Below, in pieces: positions 45,203-56,727 of a DNA stretch of 64,000 nucleotides (position 1 is its first letter; every line of letters starts with the position of its first letter). Origin of the DNA: Humulus lupulus. Lineage: Eukaryota; Streptophyta; Magnoliopsida; Rosales; Cannabaceae. The translations under genes were made by a program, and so were the position numbers. The stretch spans positions 41,845,578 through 41,909,577 of the forward strand of contig NC_084793.1 in the NCBI RefSeq assembly GCF_963169125.1. Reading direction: 5' to 3'. The notes under the pieces were generated by a model. That model made no database searches, was not told the origin of the DNA, and was given only the letters and a program-made list of their open reading frames with translations.

Positions 45203-48200
45203 CCCCCCATTGGATGTCCATGAAAACTACCTCAATAAAAACCTTGTCAGAAAAACCCAGTGGGAAAAAAACTCGGCCAAGGGAAAAAGAATGCAGTGTG
45301 TATTTACTCCCCCTCATTTCGACGCTCTTGAAGATCCTTTAATCGATGCATTTCGATCTTATGTACCATCTTCTCAAATGTTGATGTTGGTAATTGTTAT
45401 CCAAAAAACAGGCACGGATGACGTGGCAAGTGATTTCTGGACACGTGGCTGACACCTGGCAGAATTCTGTTAGAGTATCGACCAGTAAAATATTGCAAGC
45501 ATAGGCAGTTGGGCTTTTCCTACGACCAGCATGGTCGTACATTCCGCGTATTCCAAGATAATTTTATAAAGATCTTAGTCAATCCCGAGATTGTCTCCAA
45601 TAATTCCTGATTATTTGATTAATTAGGAAAGAATATCTGTAACAAATTAATGTAATCTTTCTTGAGCCTATAAATAGAGAAAGATAGTTCAAGGAAGGGA
45701 CTTTTGGCTTTCTAATTATCTGAGATTAGAGTCTTACGAGTGTATTAGAGCTATCATACTAGATATATTGTTTTGTTCTTCAGAGGTTGGTGAAACTCAT
45801 TGAACCCTAGTTCTTTGATCACTCCTTTGAAATATTATATCAATAACAGCTCAAGTGGACGTAGGTTATTACCAGATTCTGGGGCCGAACCACTATAAAT
45901 TCTTATGTGCTTTACTGTTTTTGTCATTATTCTCATTTAAACATATCTGTCCATATCAAGCATTTTTTACTCCGTGTCAATAGACCAAAATCAGGGTCAA
46001 CAGTAATAATTTTGTAAATAAATCTATAAGATTTTCACTTGATCAAATTTGATGAACATCAATACCGCCACTCTTTTGAAGGTCATGTGTGAAAAATAAT
46101 TTCGATGAAATGTGTTTGGTTCTATCTCCTTTAATGTACCCTCCTTTTAGTTGAGCGATACATGCGGCATTATCTTCGTAGAGAACTGTTGGTACTTATT
46201 TATTGGGTGTTAACCCACATGTTCCCAGGATATGTTGTGTTATTGATCTCAACCATACACATTCTTGACTTGCCTCATGAATTGCAAGTATTTCAACATG
46301 ATTTGAAGAAGTAGCTGCTAGAGTTTAATTTGTTGAACGCCAAGATATTGTAGTATCACCACATGTGAACAAATAACCTGTTTGAGATCTAGCTTTATGT
46401 GGATCAGATAAATACCCTGCGTCTGCATGACCAACTAGTTGTGACCCACATGTATTTGAATAGAATAACCATTTATCAATAGTATCCCGAAGATAGCATA
46501 GTATATGCTTAATCCTTTTCCAATGCCTATACATTGGAGCAGAGCTATATCTTGCTAAAAAATTTACAAAAAAATGATATATCAGGTCTTGTGCAGTTAG
46601 CAAGATACATTAAGGCTCCTATTGCACTAAGATATGGCACTTCAAGACCAAGGAGTTCTTCATGTTCTTCTCTAGGTCGGAAGGGATCCTTTTTCACATC
46701 AAGTGATCTAACCACCATTGGAATACTCAATGGGTGTGATTTTTCCATATAAAATCGTTTCAAAAATTTTCTGACATATGTTGATTGATGAATAAAATTT
46801 TCACCCTTTAAATGCTCTATTTGTAAACCAAGACAAAAATTTGTTTTTCCAAGATCTTTCATATCGAACTCTTTCTTTAGGTATTTTACAACTTCTGAAA
46901 GTTTTTCAAGAGTTCCTATAATATTTAAGTCATCAACATGTACAACTATGATAGAAAACTCAGAACCTGGTCTTTTTATGAAAACACAGGGGCAAATATG
47001 ATCATTTTGATAACCTTCTTTTAACAAATATTCACTAAGTCGATTGTACCACATGCGCCCAGATTGTTTTAGTCCATACAATGATCTTTGTAGTTTAATT
47101 GACCACATTTCAAGATGACTTGAATTATATGCATCAGGCATCTTGAATCCTTCAGGGACTCTCATGTAAATATCACTATCTAGTGATCCATACAAATAGG
47201 TTGTGACTACATCCATTAATTGCATATCAAGATTTTCATGAACAGTCAGGCTAATCAAATATCTCAATGTAATTGCATCCACCACAAGAAAATATGTCTC
47301 TTCATAATCAATACATGGTCTTTGAGAAAAGCCTTGTGCTACAAGTCATGCTTTGTATCTTACAACTTCATTTTTCTCATTTCTTTTTCGCACAAACACT
47401 CATTTGTATCCAATAGGTTTTACACTTTCAGGTGTTTGGACTATAGGTCCAAATACTTTGCGTGTAGCAAGTGAATTCAATTTTGATTGAATTACTTCTT
47501 TCCAATTTGGCCAATCTTTTCTATTTTGATACTCTTTAACAAATTTCTACTACTTCAAGTCAGTCCCTTTCTTTTCCTGTATTGACATAATTAATTGAGA
47601 TCTCATTATTTTTAATATTTGCAGGCACCTGAATCTCTTCAAGAGATTTGTCGTTGTTTATGTCAATATCTCCCTCGAAATTATCAGCCTTGTCATTGAG
47701 ACCATACTGATCATTTGCTCATTTTCTTTTTCTAGGATTCTTATCTTTGGAACCGACTAGTCTACCATGCTTCAAGCGTGCTTTAGACTCATTAGTAAAT
47801 TGTCCTTTTCGGACTTCAATTCGAATTGGAGCATTTTCAGCTGGAACATGTGATTTTGTAATTTGCTTTGGGTTAGTGAATGCATCTAGTAATTGATCTG
47901 CAATATTTTGCAAATGAATTATTCTTTGAACTTCAAGCTCACATTGACTTGTATGATGATCAAATTGAGATTATAATTGTGCATTCCATGTAATTTGTTT
48001 TTCCAGTTGTTCTTTTTCTCCTCCCCCTAAAGTTGGGAAAACTGTCTCATCAAAATGATAGTCAGCAAAACGTGTTGTAAATATATCTCTGGTCATGGGT
48101 TCAAGATATTTAATGATAGAAGGAGATTTGTACCCAACATATACTCTCAGACTCCTTTGAGGACCCATCTTAGTTCGTTGTAGTGGAGCAATTGGAACAT

Positions 48201-49400
48201 ACACTACACAACCAAAAATTCTTAAATGAGAAATATTCGGCTCCTGATCAAAAGCCAATTGTAATGGGGAGAACTTATGATATGATGTTGGCCTAATGCG
48301 CACAAGTACCGCTGCATGTAAAACACTATGTCCCCAAGCTGAAATGGGGAGTTTTGTTCTCATAAGTAATGATCTAGCAATTAAATGGAGGCGTTTAATA
48401 AATGATTATGCTAAGCCATTTTGTGTATGTACATGAGCAACAGGATGTTCACCTTGTATCCATGTTGACATACAATAATCATCAAAAGCTTGTGTAGTAA
48501 AATCACCAACATTATCTAGACAAATAGTCTTTATTGCATAGTCTGGAAACTGTGCTCGTAATCAAATTATTTGGGCAAGTAATCTTGCAGATGCCACATT
48601 ACGGGTAGATAATAAACAAACATGTGACCATCTGGTTAATGCATCTAATAATACCATAAAATATCTAAATGGTCCACATGGTGGGCTAATAGACCCACAT
48701 ATGTCACCTTGAATTCGTTCAAGAAATCCAGGAGATTCAATCCTAGTTTTTACTAGTGATGGATTAATAATTAATTAGCAACACGTGAGAACTCATTTGA
48801 TAAGATAATCTTCTGGTTGTTCAATGGATGACCATGTGAGTTCTCTATAATTCTACATATCATGATTGAACCAGGATGATCTAATCGGTCATGCCAAACA
48901 AGGAAAGATTCTTTTAGATCTGTGAACTTCTGGTTTTCTGTAACGTATGCCTCTATTGCACTTATTCGTGTAACGTACAAACTTGAGGACAAAGCAGGAA
49001 AATTTTCTAACTCACACTTTTTTCCTGAAGCAATAGATGTAATACATAGATACTCAATATTATTTTCATCTATTGTCTCGATATGATATCCATTACGACG
49101 TATATCTTTAAAACTCAATAGATTTCTTTTTGATTTGCCAGATAATAAAGCATCATCTATAATAATTTTTTTTCCTCTAGGCATTAATATAATGGCTCTT
49201 CTAGAACCTTCAATCAAATTCGCACTGCCTAATATTGTATTAACATTTGCCTCCATTCTTATTAATTTTGAAAAATATTTATCGCTTCAAAGTATTGTAT
49301 GAGTTGTTGCGTTGTCCGCTAAACATATATCTTCACCATCATTCTTGGAATCAAGTAAGGGATGAGAAATGTCCATTTCTTTATTAGCAAAAAAAAAATA
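45203..49400 (-). pseudogene. pol of the Ale-like copia element
   Basis: Reading on the minus strand: a protease-to-integrase region near 49.0-49.3 kb; the GAG-pre-integrase motif WHDRLDHPGSIMICRII (48.85 kb); a decayed integrase core (48.4-48.8 kb); the integrase C-terminal part at 47971-48363 (HLRIFGCVVYVPIA, GYKSPSIIKYLEP); RT at 46545-47285 with VVHVDDLNIIGT in place of YVDD; RNase H at 46.0-46.6 kb (HADAGYLSDPHKARSQTGY). The tail continues at 45.2-45.39 kb on the far side of the solo LTR. Stops and shifts separate all parts. The active site change and the breaks mean no function remains. Confidence 0.88.
45395..46002 (+). mobile_element. Solo LTR of 608 bp inside the Ale-like pol
   Basis: It starts TGTTATCCAAAA and ends CAGGGTCAACA, with a perfect duplication GTAAT (45390-45394 and 46003-46007). 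A TATAAATA box at 45669-45676 gives plus orientation. Upstream are GACGTGGC (45420-45427) and CACGTGGC (45442-45449). Its end (GTCAACA) and promoter layout resemble the solo LTR at 17029-17767, so they may be related families. Confidence 0.92.
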
Positions 49401-49522
49401 CATAATAAGTTCTAACTAGAAATACTTAAACATAAGTCCATAAAATTAACATACCAAACTAAAGTACTTAAAACAAAATAAATAACAGACAAATATGTCA
49501 AACATGACCAAATAAAATAACT

Positions 49523-50573
49523 CTAATTATGGAATTTCTCATCGCCAATAGAAATATTCATATTACCATTGATGGGATCATCAGCAACATCCAAGTTTGT
49601 AAAATCGAAGGATTCATTGAGGAGGTCACCATCTTGATAGGCAAAGTTTGCTTCTATATTTTTCTCCTTCTCCTTCAAAGAGGCTTGATAAAGATCAACC
49701 AGATGTTTGGACGTACAAAAAGTATGTGACCAATGTCCTTTCATACCGCACCTGAAACATAAGTTTTCATAAGTTTGTTGATTCTTATTTTGTGAACTCT
49801 TTACCTTATGTTCATTGCTTGTGGTTTTCAGCGAAGTAGATGAGTTGTTATTATAACCGCCACGTTTCCAAACATTACTTCGATTCTTACTATGTCTGTG
49901 TCCACATCCATGAGCACGACTCTGACTTTGATTATGGTCACGACCACGACCTTGATTGTCGGATGTTATAACATTCACTTTAGGGAATGGGGCAGGCCCA
50001 GTTGGGCGAGATACATGATTTTTCATAAAAAATTCATTATTTTGTTCTGCTACTAGAAGACACAAAATCAATTCTGAGTACTTTTAAAACCTCATCCTCT
50101 ATATTGCTGGTATACAAGAGCACATTTGAGGCATGAAAAGTAGAATATGTTTTTTCTAATATATCATTGTCAGTAATCTTTTCTCCGTACAATTTTAATT
50201 TAAAAGTAATTTTAAACATTGCAGAGTTATACTCACTTACTGATTTAAAATCTTGCAACCTCAGGTGCAACCATTTATATTGGACATTTGGTAGTATGAC
50301 AGTTTTTTTGTGGTCATATCTTTCTTTCAAATTTTTCCAGAGAGTAAGAGGGTCACTTATCGTCAAATATTTAGATTTTAACCCCTCATGGAGATGGTGG
50401 CGAAGAAAAATCATAGCCTTGGCCTTATTTTGACTTGATGCTTCATTTTTATCTTTGTTGGTGTCTCCAAGACCCTTAGCATCCAAGTGGATTTCAGCAA
50501 CAAGAATCCATGATAAGTAATTTCTTTGAGAAATATCAAGTGGCACAAAGTGGAGTTTTGTGAGATTTGCCAT
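49523..50573 (-). pseudogene. gag of the Ale-like copia element
   Basis: The likely start is the ATG at 50573 (MANLTKLHFVPLDISQRNYLS). The frame continues through HHLHEGLKSKYLTISDP and LQDFKSVSEYNSAMFKIT to about 50.06 kb, where a one-base change shifts it. It resumes as LLVAEQNNEFFMKNH and runs to a knuckle, CFRCGMKGHWSHTFC, with one residue too many before the last Cys. This is the UBN2-type gag common in Ale/Retrofit elements. Leader sequence from 50574 to 51178 is AT-rich and non-coding. Confidence 0.88.
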
Positions 50574-51178
50574 GAAGAAAACTATCATAGAATAATATTC
50601 AAAGTATTACAAAAATAAACATTTGAAAAATTATATTGCAAACATTATTAAGAAATAAAGTGATAAGTGTGATGTACCAAATAATTCTTTCTTGACTAAT
50701 AAAATTTAATCTTTAGTAGCATAAAAGAAAAACAAGTGAACTAAAAAAATATATAGGTAATATTAATATGAATTTAAAACGTAACATATATATAAGTTCA
50801 AATATATATTAACACATATAATTCTAATAAGATAACGTGTAATAAGGTGATAACATGACTAGTAATTGTATAAGCAGATCATAATTATTAAAAGAATAAT
50901 AATAAACATCATTATAAAAAGAATAATAATAACGTGTACCAAATTATATAAGCATAATCATTAAGGGAATAATAATAATAAATATTAAAATAAACTTAAC
51001 ATTGACATATACATATTTTTCCTACATAAAAAAACTAATAGACATATTTATAATTAAAATATCTGCTTGAAATTGTTTCGGTCAGATGAGGATATATATA
51101 TATTTGTATAGTGTATCATGACTTCGAAATAATTCAAGAATTTCAGTAAATAATATTTACATTAGCTAGAGACTATTA

Positions 51179-51427
51179 TAAAACTATTGAGAATAAACTG
51201 AAATATAAAAGTAGAGAAAGAGATAAATAAATAGCAATGCAAAAAAAAAGTACAATCTTGTGTCTCATTTTAATGGAGAAAATACTCTTATTTATTCAAA
51301 TAAATATATCCTAAAGAAATTTAGTAAATACTTTGAATACAATAAATAATAAATGTTAATATTTTACTTTAGATAAGATGGTAATTCTTCATTATTAAGC
51401 ACATTCTTATATATAATATTTATATAA
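51179..51427 (-). repeat. 5' LTR of the Ale-like element
   Basis: Diverged partner of 44954-45202; shared blocks include ACTATTGAGAATAAAC and TCTTGTGTCTCATTTTAATG. Ends are eroded. Confidence 0.8.
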
Positions 51428-51894
51428 TTCTATAATTTATGCTTATCTATGCTTAAAATTTGAAACTCAACACCATCACGTGCAGAACTATAGAAAACGT
51501 ATAATTATGGAAAGTAATGGGCTCCAACGCCTACCACTCTCTCTGCATAGTTAAATCAAAAGTTTCAATCTTAATATAATTAGTCAACTCTCATTTTGTT
51601 TTATCGCTAAAGTCTAAAGGTAAAATGGTTAAAGTCAATAATGGTATTCACTGTTTTACACAATGTTAATTAATTAGTAAGGTTCATTTGACTGTCAAAC
51701 TAGAAACTATCAATGGCCATTAAAAAAGGCAGGCATGATAGTGGGGAAGCCAATTTGTTGTGAAAAAAAGTCAAACATGAACAGTACTCTTAATTAGGTG
51801 GCATTTGGTTTGGTTAAATCAAATTAAAATGGTGATATCGGAATGAGAATTGAATGAAGTTAGAATGATAATAGCAATAATATTTTATCATGGT
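51428..51894. other. AT-rich intergenic DNA
   Basis: No gene seen. The stretch near 51.79-51.89 kb leads into an inverted-repeat element. Confidence 0.4.
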
Positions 51895-52252
51895 TTATAT
51901 ATTTTTGGATAATGTGTTTTATTTTATTACTTATTTAGATTTTATTTTTTGATAAATTAATTTTTGGATCATATATTTTATAAAATAATTCAAACAGAAC
52001 CATAATTTCAATTTTGATCAAATTTTATCAACTGAAATCACAAATAATTTACCGAACTAATAATTCAGAACAAAAATAAAATCATTCTGCTTAAAAACTG
52101 TATTGTTATATTCAATTTTTTATTTATCAAAATTGAGTTTAATAGTCTATTTGAACAATTTTACAAAATATATGGTCCAAAAATGAATTTTTTAAAACAA
52201 AAGATCCAAACAGGTAATCAGAAAAAACACGGGGTTCAGAAAGATATAAACT
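51895..52252. mobile_element. AT-rich inverted-repeat element (MITE-like), about 360 bp
   Basis: The left arm, about 51895-52002, contains GTGTTTTATTTTATTAC and TTTTTGGATCATATATTTT. It pairs with the right arm, about 52137-52252, whose reverse complement contains GTGTTTTTTCTGATTAC and TTTTTGGACCATATATTTT. There is no coding sequence. The exact ends and target duplication are unclear. Confidence 0.6.
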
Positions 52253-52655
52253 CTTTTATTATTTTGTTTTAGATCAATAACAAGAATTATTATATTAACC
52301 AATTGTGTTTTTATAAAATTTTCAATTGTTAAAATTTAATCCATAATTTTTTATTTAATTAAAAAAATTGTCATGTAAGTTAAAATATCGATAATTTAAC
52401 TATATAATTTTAATAATATTATTATACTTGGGTAAAATTGGATTTTTTTTAAAACACAACTAAACACATTAATAATTCAATACAATAATACTTTAAAATA
52501 GAAATAAATAATTTAATAAAAATTATTGAATGGGAAAATATAAATTTTTTTAAAGCCTAAAGTTATTAAAATAACAATCAATAATATTATTAAATCTATT
52601 TGGATGAAATAATAAATATATATTCTTTTGAAAAAAATAGTTCAGTAATGGAAAC

Positions 52656-53575
52656 TTAGAGTGAGTTTGGCTTCTTAACTAAAAAATAATTTTTTGTTTT
52701 TAAAAGCTAAAAACTGTTTTTTTTAAAGCAAGTTGAGGTTTTTGCGTCGTTTTCAGAAAACAATTTTTAAAAAAAAAGTTACAAAAACACAGAAAATTTT
52801 AAGAACAACAAAAAGTTATTTTTTATTGTTCTAAAAAAAAAATTTGTCTATTTTTTTTTCTCACGTTACTTTTTTAATTATTATTATCTAACATCATTTA
52901 TCGTCACATCATTTTCTCTTTCATTAGTTTCTCTCTTTTCACTTTCTCTCACATCATTTTCTCTCTCCTTATCTTTTCTCCCTACACTTTCTCTCTCTTG
53001 ATATTTTCTCTCTTCTCACTTGCTATCTTTTCATTTTCTCTTTCATCGTTTTCTATCTTATTATTTTATCTTGCATCACTTATTATGTCATCATTTACTA
53101 TATCCCCCACTTTCTCTCTTATCACATAATATATCTTCATTTTCTCTCTCATCATTTTTTCTCTCTCGTCATTTCTTCTCTCATCACTTTTTCTCTACTC
53201 ACTTCTCTCTCTTCACTTTCTTTCTCATCACCTACTCTCTCATTTTTTCTTGGATCAATTTCTCTCTTCTCAATTTCTATTTCTTCAAATTTTCTCTCCT
53301 TACTTTCTCACTCCTTATTTTTCATCATTTTTTCTTTCAAATTATTTTATCTCATTATTTATTACAAACTTTTAAAATATTTTTCTCTTTGTAAATATAT
53401 TTGTTAATTTTTTATTTAAGATATAAAAAAAATAAAACTAAAAAATTGTTTTTAGAAAACATTAACCAAATACTTCTTGTTTTTTGAAAACTACAAAAAT
53501 TATTTTTTATTTTCATTTCCGAGAACACAACTTTAAAAGCAAAAACAGAAAACAATGCCAAACAGACATTTATGG
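52656..53575. mobile_element. Inverted-repeat element carrying a CT-rich array
   Basis: The outer parts are inverted copies of a GTTTGGC...TTTTGTTTTTAAAAG-type sequence: GAGTTTGGCTTC near 52.66 kb, and GTTTGGCATTG as the reverse complement near 53.56 kb. The centre (about 52905-53350) is a degenerate repeat of TTTCTCTC and TCATCATTTTCTCTC units. It looks like a non-autonomous DNA element whose core is a pyrimidine minisatellite. The 124-codon reading frame inside is low-complexity and not credible. Confidence 0.5.
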
Positions 53576-54880
53576 GAATTATAATTCATTTGGATTCTCT
53601 TCTAAAATTATATGCCAAATATTAAAATACACCTAGAATGATTTTTCCATTATAAAATCTATTTTATTGAACTAAACATGTACTTAACTGCGTTACAAAT
53701 CTACATTGGAAGATTATTTGACAAATTTAAACTTGTAACACAAACCTTTTAAAAAAAAAAAAAAAAACTTCCAACACAAAATTCATTCATTGTTTTTGTT
53801 GTCGTTGTTTGGCTAATAATAATAATAATCATGGTTTAACAAATACGGCTACTAACTAGTCTATTATTCTTTCTAATATCGATATCATTGTCTAGACTAT
53901 TATTACTATTTTATTGGCAGAAAATATGAGACATCATTATCTAAAATATTAGCTAGAATGTACCGACCTAACAATATAGAAATTGCCCATTTTAGTGAGA
54001 GAAAAGGTATGAAAATATCTGTGTGTTTGGTAAAATTTACCTATCTTAATCTCTCAATCTCCAGCTCAGCTTTGTTCATATAGTGATCCTATTCTATTAT
54101 ATTAGTCAATTGCGTATTCCCTAAGTAAAAGATCAAACCTTTCTCAAATGCACAGCCACCACCCAAGTATATTTTCATAAATTTTGGTATATTATTTTAA
54201 TATAAAATAAGTATATTCTTTGCATAATATAAACGAGACCCCATAATAATTTTATTCTTTCAACTAAACTATAGAAATTATAAAGAGAAAGTTCTTGAAC
54301 TTGTTTTTCTAATTCATGATGATACAATCCAAATATGGCTTGTTTTGAGTTTTGAATCCTAAGAGCGATTGTTTCAAGAATGAAATTGATTGGGCAATAG
54401 GGAGAGAGATTGTGGTATAAATAAATTATAAATAACCACTTTGCCCCACTGGGACCATAATAAATAAGTTGAGCACGTTTTTTTTTCCTCAAATATATTA
54501 TGTAAACACCTTGTCATAAGCAAGGAATTTGGTTTGTCCATATTCAATAGTAATATCCGTACGCTAAGGAAATTATATGAAATTATTTTAAATGGAAAAT
54601 AATTTAACTTTTTTTTAATACTGAAATTTTCAACCACGTGATATGCGCATGCGATTATAATTGAAAATTATACTCTAGTAAAGAATATTGAGAAAAGGAA
54701 AAAAAAATTGGAATATCCAAATTCCAAATGGGTATTTTTCAATTTTAATTCCTTTTTAGGGTAAAACCGGGTTAAGGCAAGTAAAACACGCAAAAATGGT
54801 CTCAAAACGCTTGAAATTGTAATGAGAAGAGAAGAGGTTGACACCACACACACCTTATAACATAAACAAAATACATTGAT
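53576..54880. promoter_or_regulatory. Upstream region of the SKIP30-type gene
   Basis: AT-rich, with no coding sequence recognised. It should contain the promoter of the downstream gene. TTATAACATAAAC near 54.855 kb is a weak TATA candidate about 40 bases before the presumed leader. An A-run lies at 53.75-53.77 kb. Confidence 0.4.
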
Positions 54881-56710
54881 TTTGTAACTCGGCGTTTTCT
54901 TCAGGCATTACCTCTCTCTCCCAAGCCTGGACATTCCAAACCCTCAAAACACTTTCTCTTTCCACAATTTTCAGCAACAGAATCCAAATCTTGTGTCCTT
55001 AACAGGGTCTTTTCTCTGAGGTACATCTACTGTTTCTTGGTTCCAAGGCAAACTGTTATGAATTTTTTATAATATATATGTTTTCCAAATATATTTTTTA
55101 AAATTTCTTGTTACACCCACCTGTATTTGAGCGTGGTTTGGAAGAAGTTGCTTGAAATTTGGATGTATTTTGAAATCTCTGAAAAACCCATGTTCATTTT
55201 GTTGAATCATAGGTCGATTGTTTCTTGATATTCTGTGAAATTTTTGTGGTGCGGTTGGTCTTTTCACATGTGAGGGAGCATTTCTTTAGTGGGCTGAATG
55301 CTGCCGGGGTTTCTCAAATTTCAATTTTGTCTTTTTATTTGCCTTTTGGATTCTGGGTCTGCAAGTAAATTGATGAACAATCTTTATTTTGATTCTTTCC
55401 TTTTTGGTTGGTGTATTTGAATATATTTTATGTTTTTCATATTTGTGTCACATGGTACAAATGCGTTTAGGTGGAACCAAATTGGAAACTTGGGAAGTGG
55501 ATCATGCGTTAATGGTGGAGGTCTTTGTCTCGAATGACTTGTTTATTTCTTTATTATTGAATTATAATTTAAGTTTTGAGATATAAAATTGAGTTTCCAT
55601 AGATCCCTTATAGGGTTACTGTATTATACTGAGATGATGGTTTGAGTGTTCACTAAGGGTTTTATGCTTTATTTGGAAAAATTGGCAGTACTTAGACGTG
55701 TCCAGTTTAGTTACTTCTTTAGAATTTTTGGACAACCATTTGAATAAATTTGGTATTATTTGCGAGCTCCTGTAATGGACTTTAATTAGTCTTGAATGAT
55801 AAGGTTTATGGATCTGTTAGATTGAGATGGACGGAAAGCATGAAACTCTAGTGAGAATGGCATGAAACTTTAGAGTAGCAGAAGCAGGCAGAGTCAATGC
55901 TATTGCTATACCATCATCTTCAAATTTATGTACCATGTTGTTGTCCGTTGGTATTGAATGAATTGCAAAGAGGGGGGCGGTATTATTTGTTTATGTTTGT
56001 GAAGCTGACGAAAAGAAAGAATTGTTACTATCAAAAAAAAAAAGAAAAGAAAGAATTGTTGTATTCACAGTCCCATTGAGCTAATATAACATTCTGAGTT
56101 GGAATTTTTGTTTATTTTTACTATAGTTTCTTTTGAATTGCTTGTCTTATGTGTTTAATTGGGTCTTTGCAGGCTCTTTCTTTACCCAAATAAATAAATT
56201 TAAAAAAAATGAAGAAGGATAAAGTGTTAATTCATAAATTGGCATTAAAGCAAAATAAGGTATTTTGAATAGAAGAGATTTGGAGATATAGTCCACATTA
56301 GATCATTGGATTTCGTCGATATCTACACAATCTGTTGGAAGAACTTGTCTTATTTTAGGAGATTACCTTTCTTTATAGGCTAAATTGCACAATTCTATAT
56401 TTTATAAGTGAAAGTACCTGTTGCCTATAATGGTGAAGAATGTCCTTGCCTTGTTTGGCATATCTGTTTGGTACTTTGCAATTTGTATTGGGATGACTAT
56501 TAATCTTTTAGATCTCTTTCCACATGCAAGAGCACTAAATTATTCATTTTGGTATCTTTGTGCTGAAATCTTAGCTTTTAGATGTTCTGTAGTAATTCAA
56601 TTCTGAATTATTATTCTAAGTGGTACTGACTGCTTTTTCTGTAATCTGCATGTGCCAAATGCTGCATCCAGGGTAGCAACAACTCTCTAGTGAAGAATCA
56701 TCAGAAACAG

Positions 56711-56716
56711 ATGTAA
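56711..56716 (+). promoter_or_regulatory. AUG-UAA start-stop pair in the 5' leader
   Basis: ATGTAA stands 11 bases before the main ATG (56728). If transcribed it is the shortest possible upstream reading frame. AUG-UAA in some plant leaders (the boron transporter gene NIP5;1 is the known case) stalls ribosomes in a boron-dependent way; here this is only a possibility. Confidence 0.55.
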
Positions 56717-56727
56717 CTGTGATTATT

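Larger units (their letters stand above)
44954..51427 (-). mobile_element. Decayed Ale/Retrofit-like Ty1/copia element, minus strand
   Basis: Both LTRs are recognisable (249 bp each by my boundaries). Gag, protease, integrase, RT and RNase H lie between them in copia order, and a solo LTR is nested at 45395-46002. Without that insertion the element is about 5.9 kb. I could not see a convincing target duplication. The right LTR ends TA...AA instead of TG...CA, and the primer-binding site near 51162-51175 is eroded. It is old: every domain is interrupted. Confidence 0.88.

Noticed and set aside
51428..51432. Target duplication for the Ale-like element (TATTA on the left)
   Set aside because: The right flank reads TTCTA; only three of five bases agree, so none is claimed.
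53020..53394. 124-codon frame rich in Phe, Ser and Leu
   Set aside because: It lies wholly in the CT-rich degenerate repeat; the composition is explained by the array.
55389..56606. Frames of 60-65 codons between leader exon and coding exon, one membrane-like
   Set aside because: They fall in the presumed intron, start and stop at random and match nothing I recognise.
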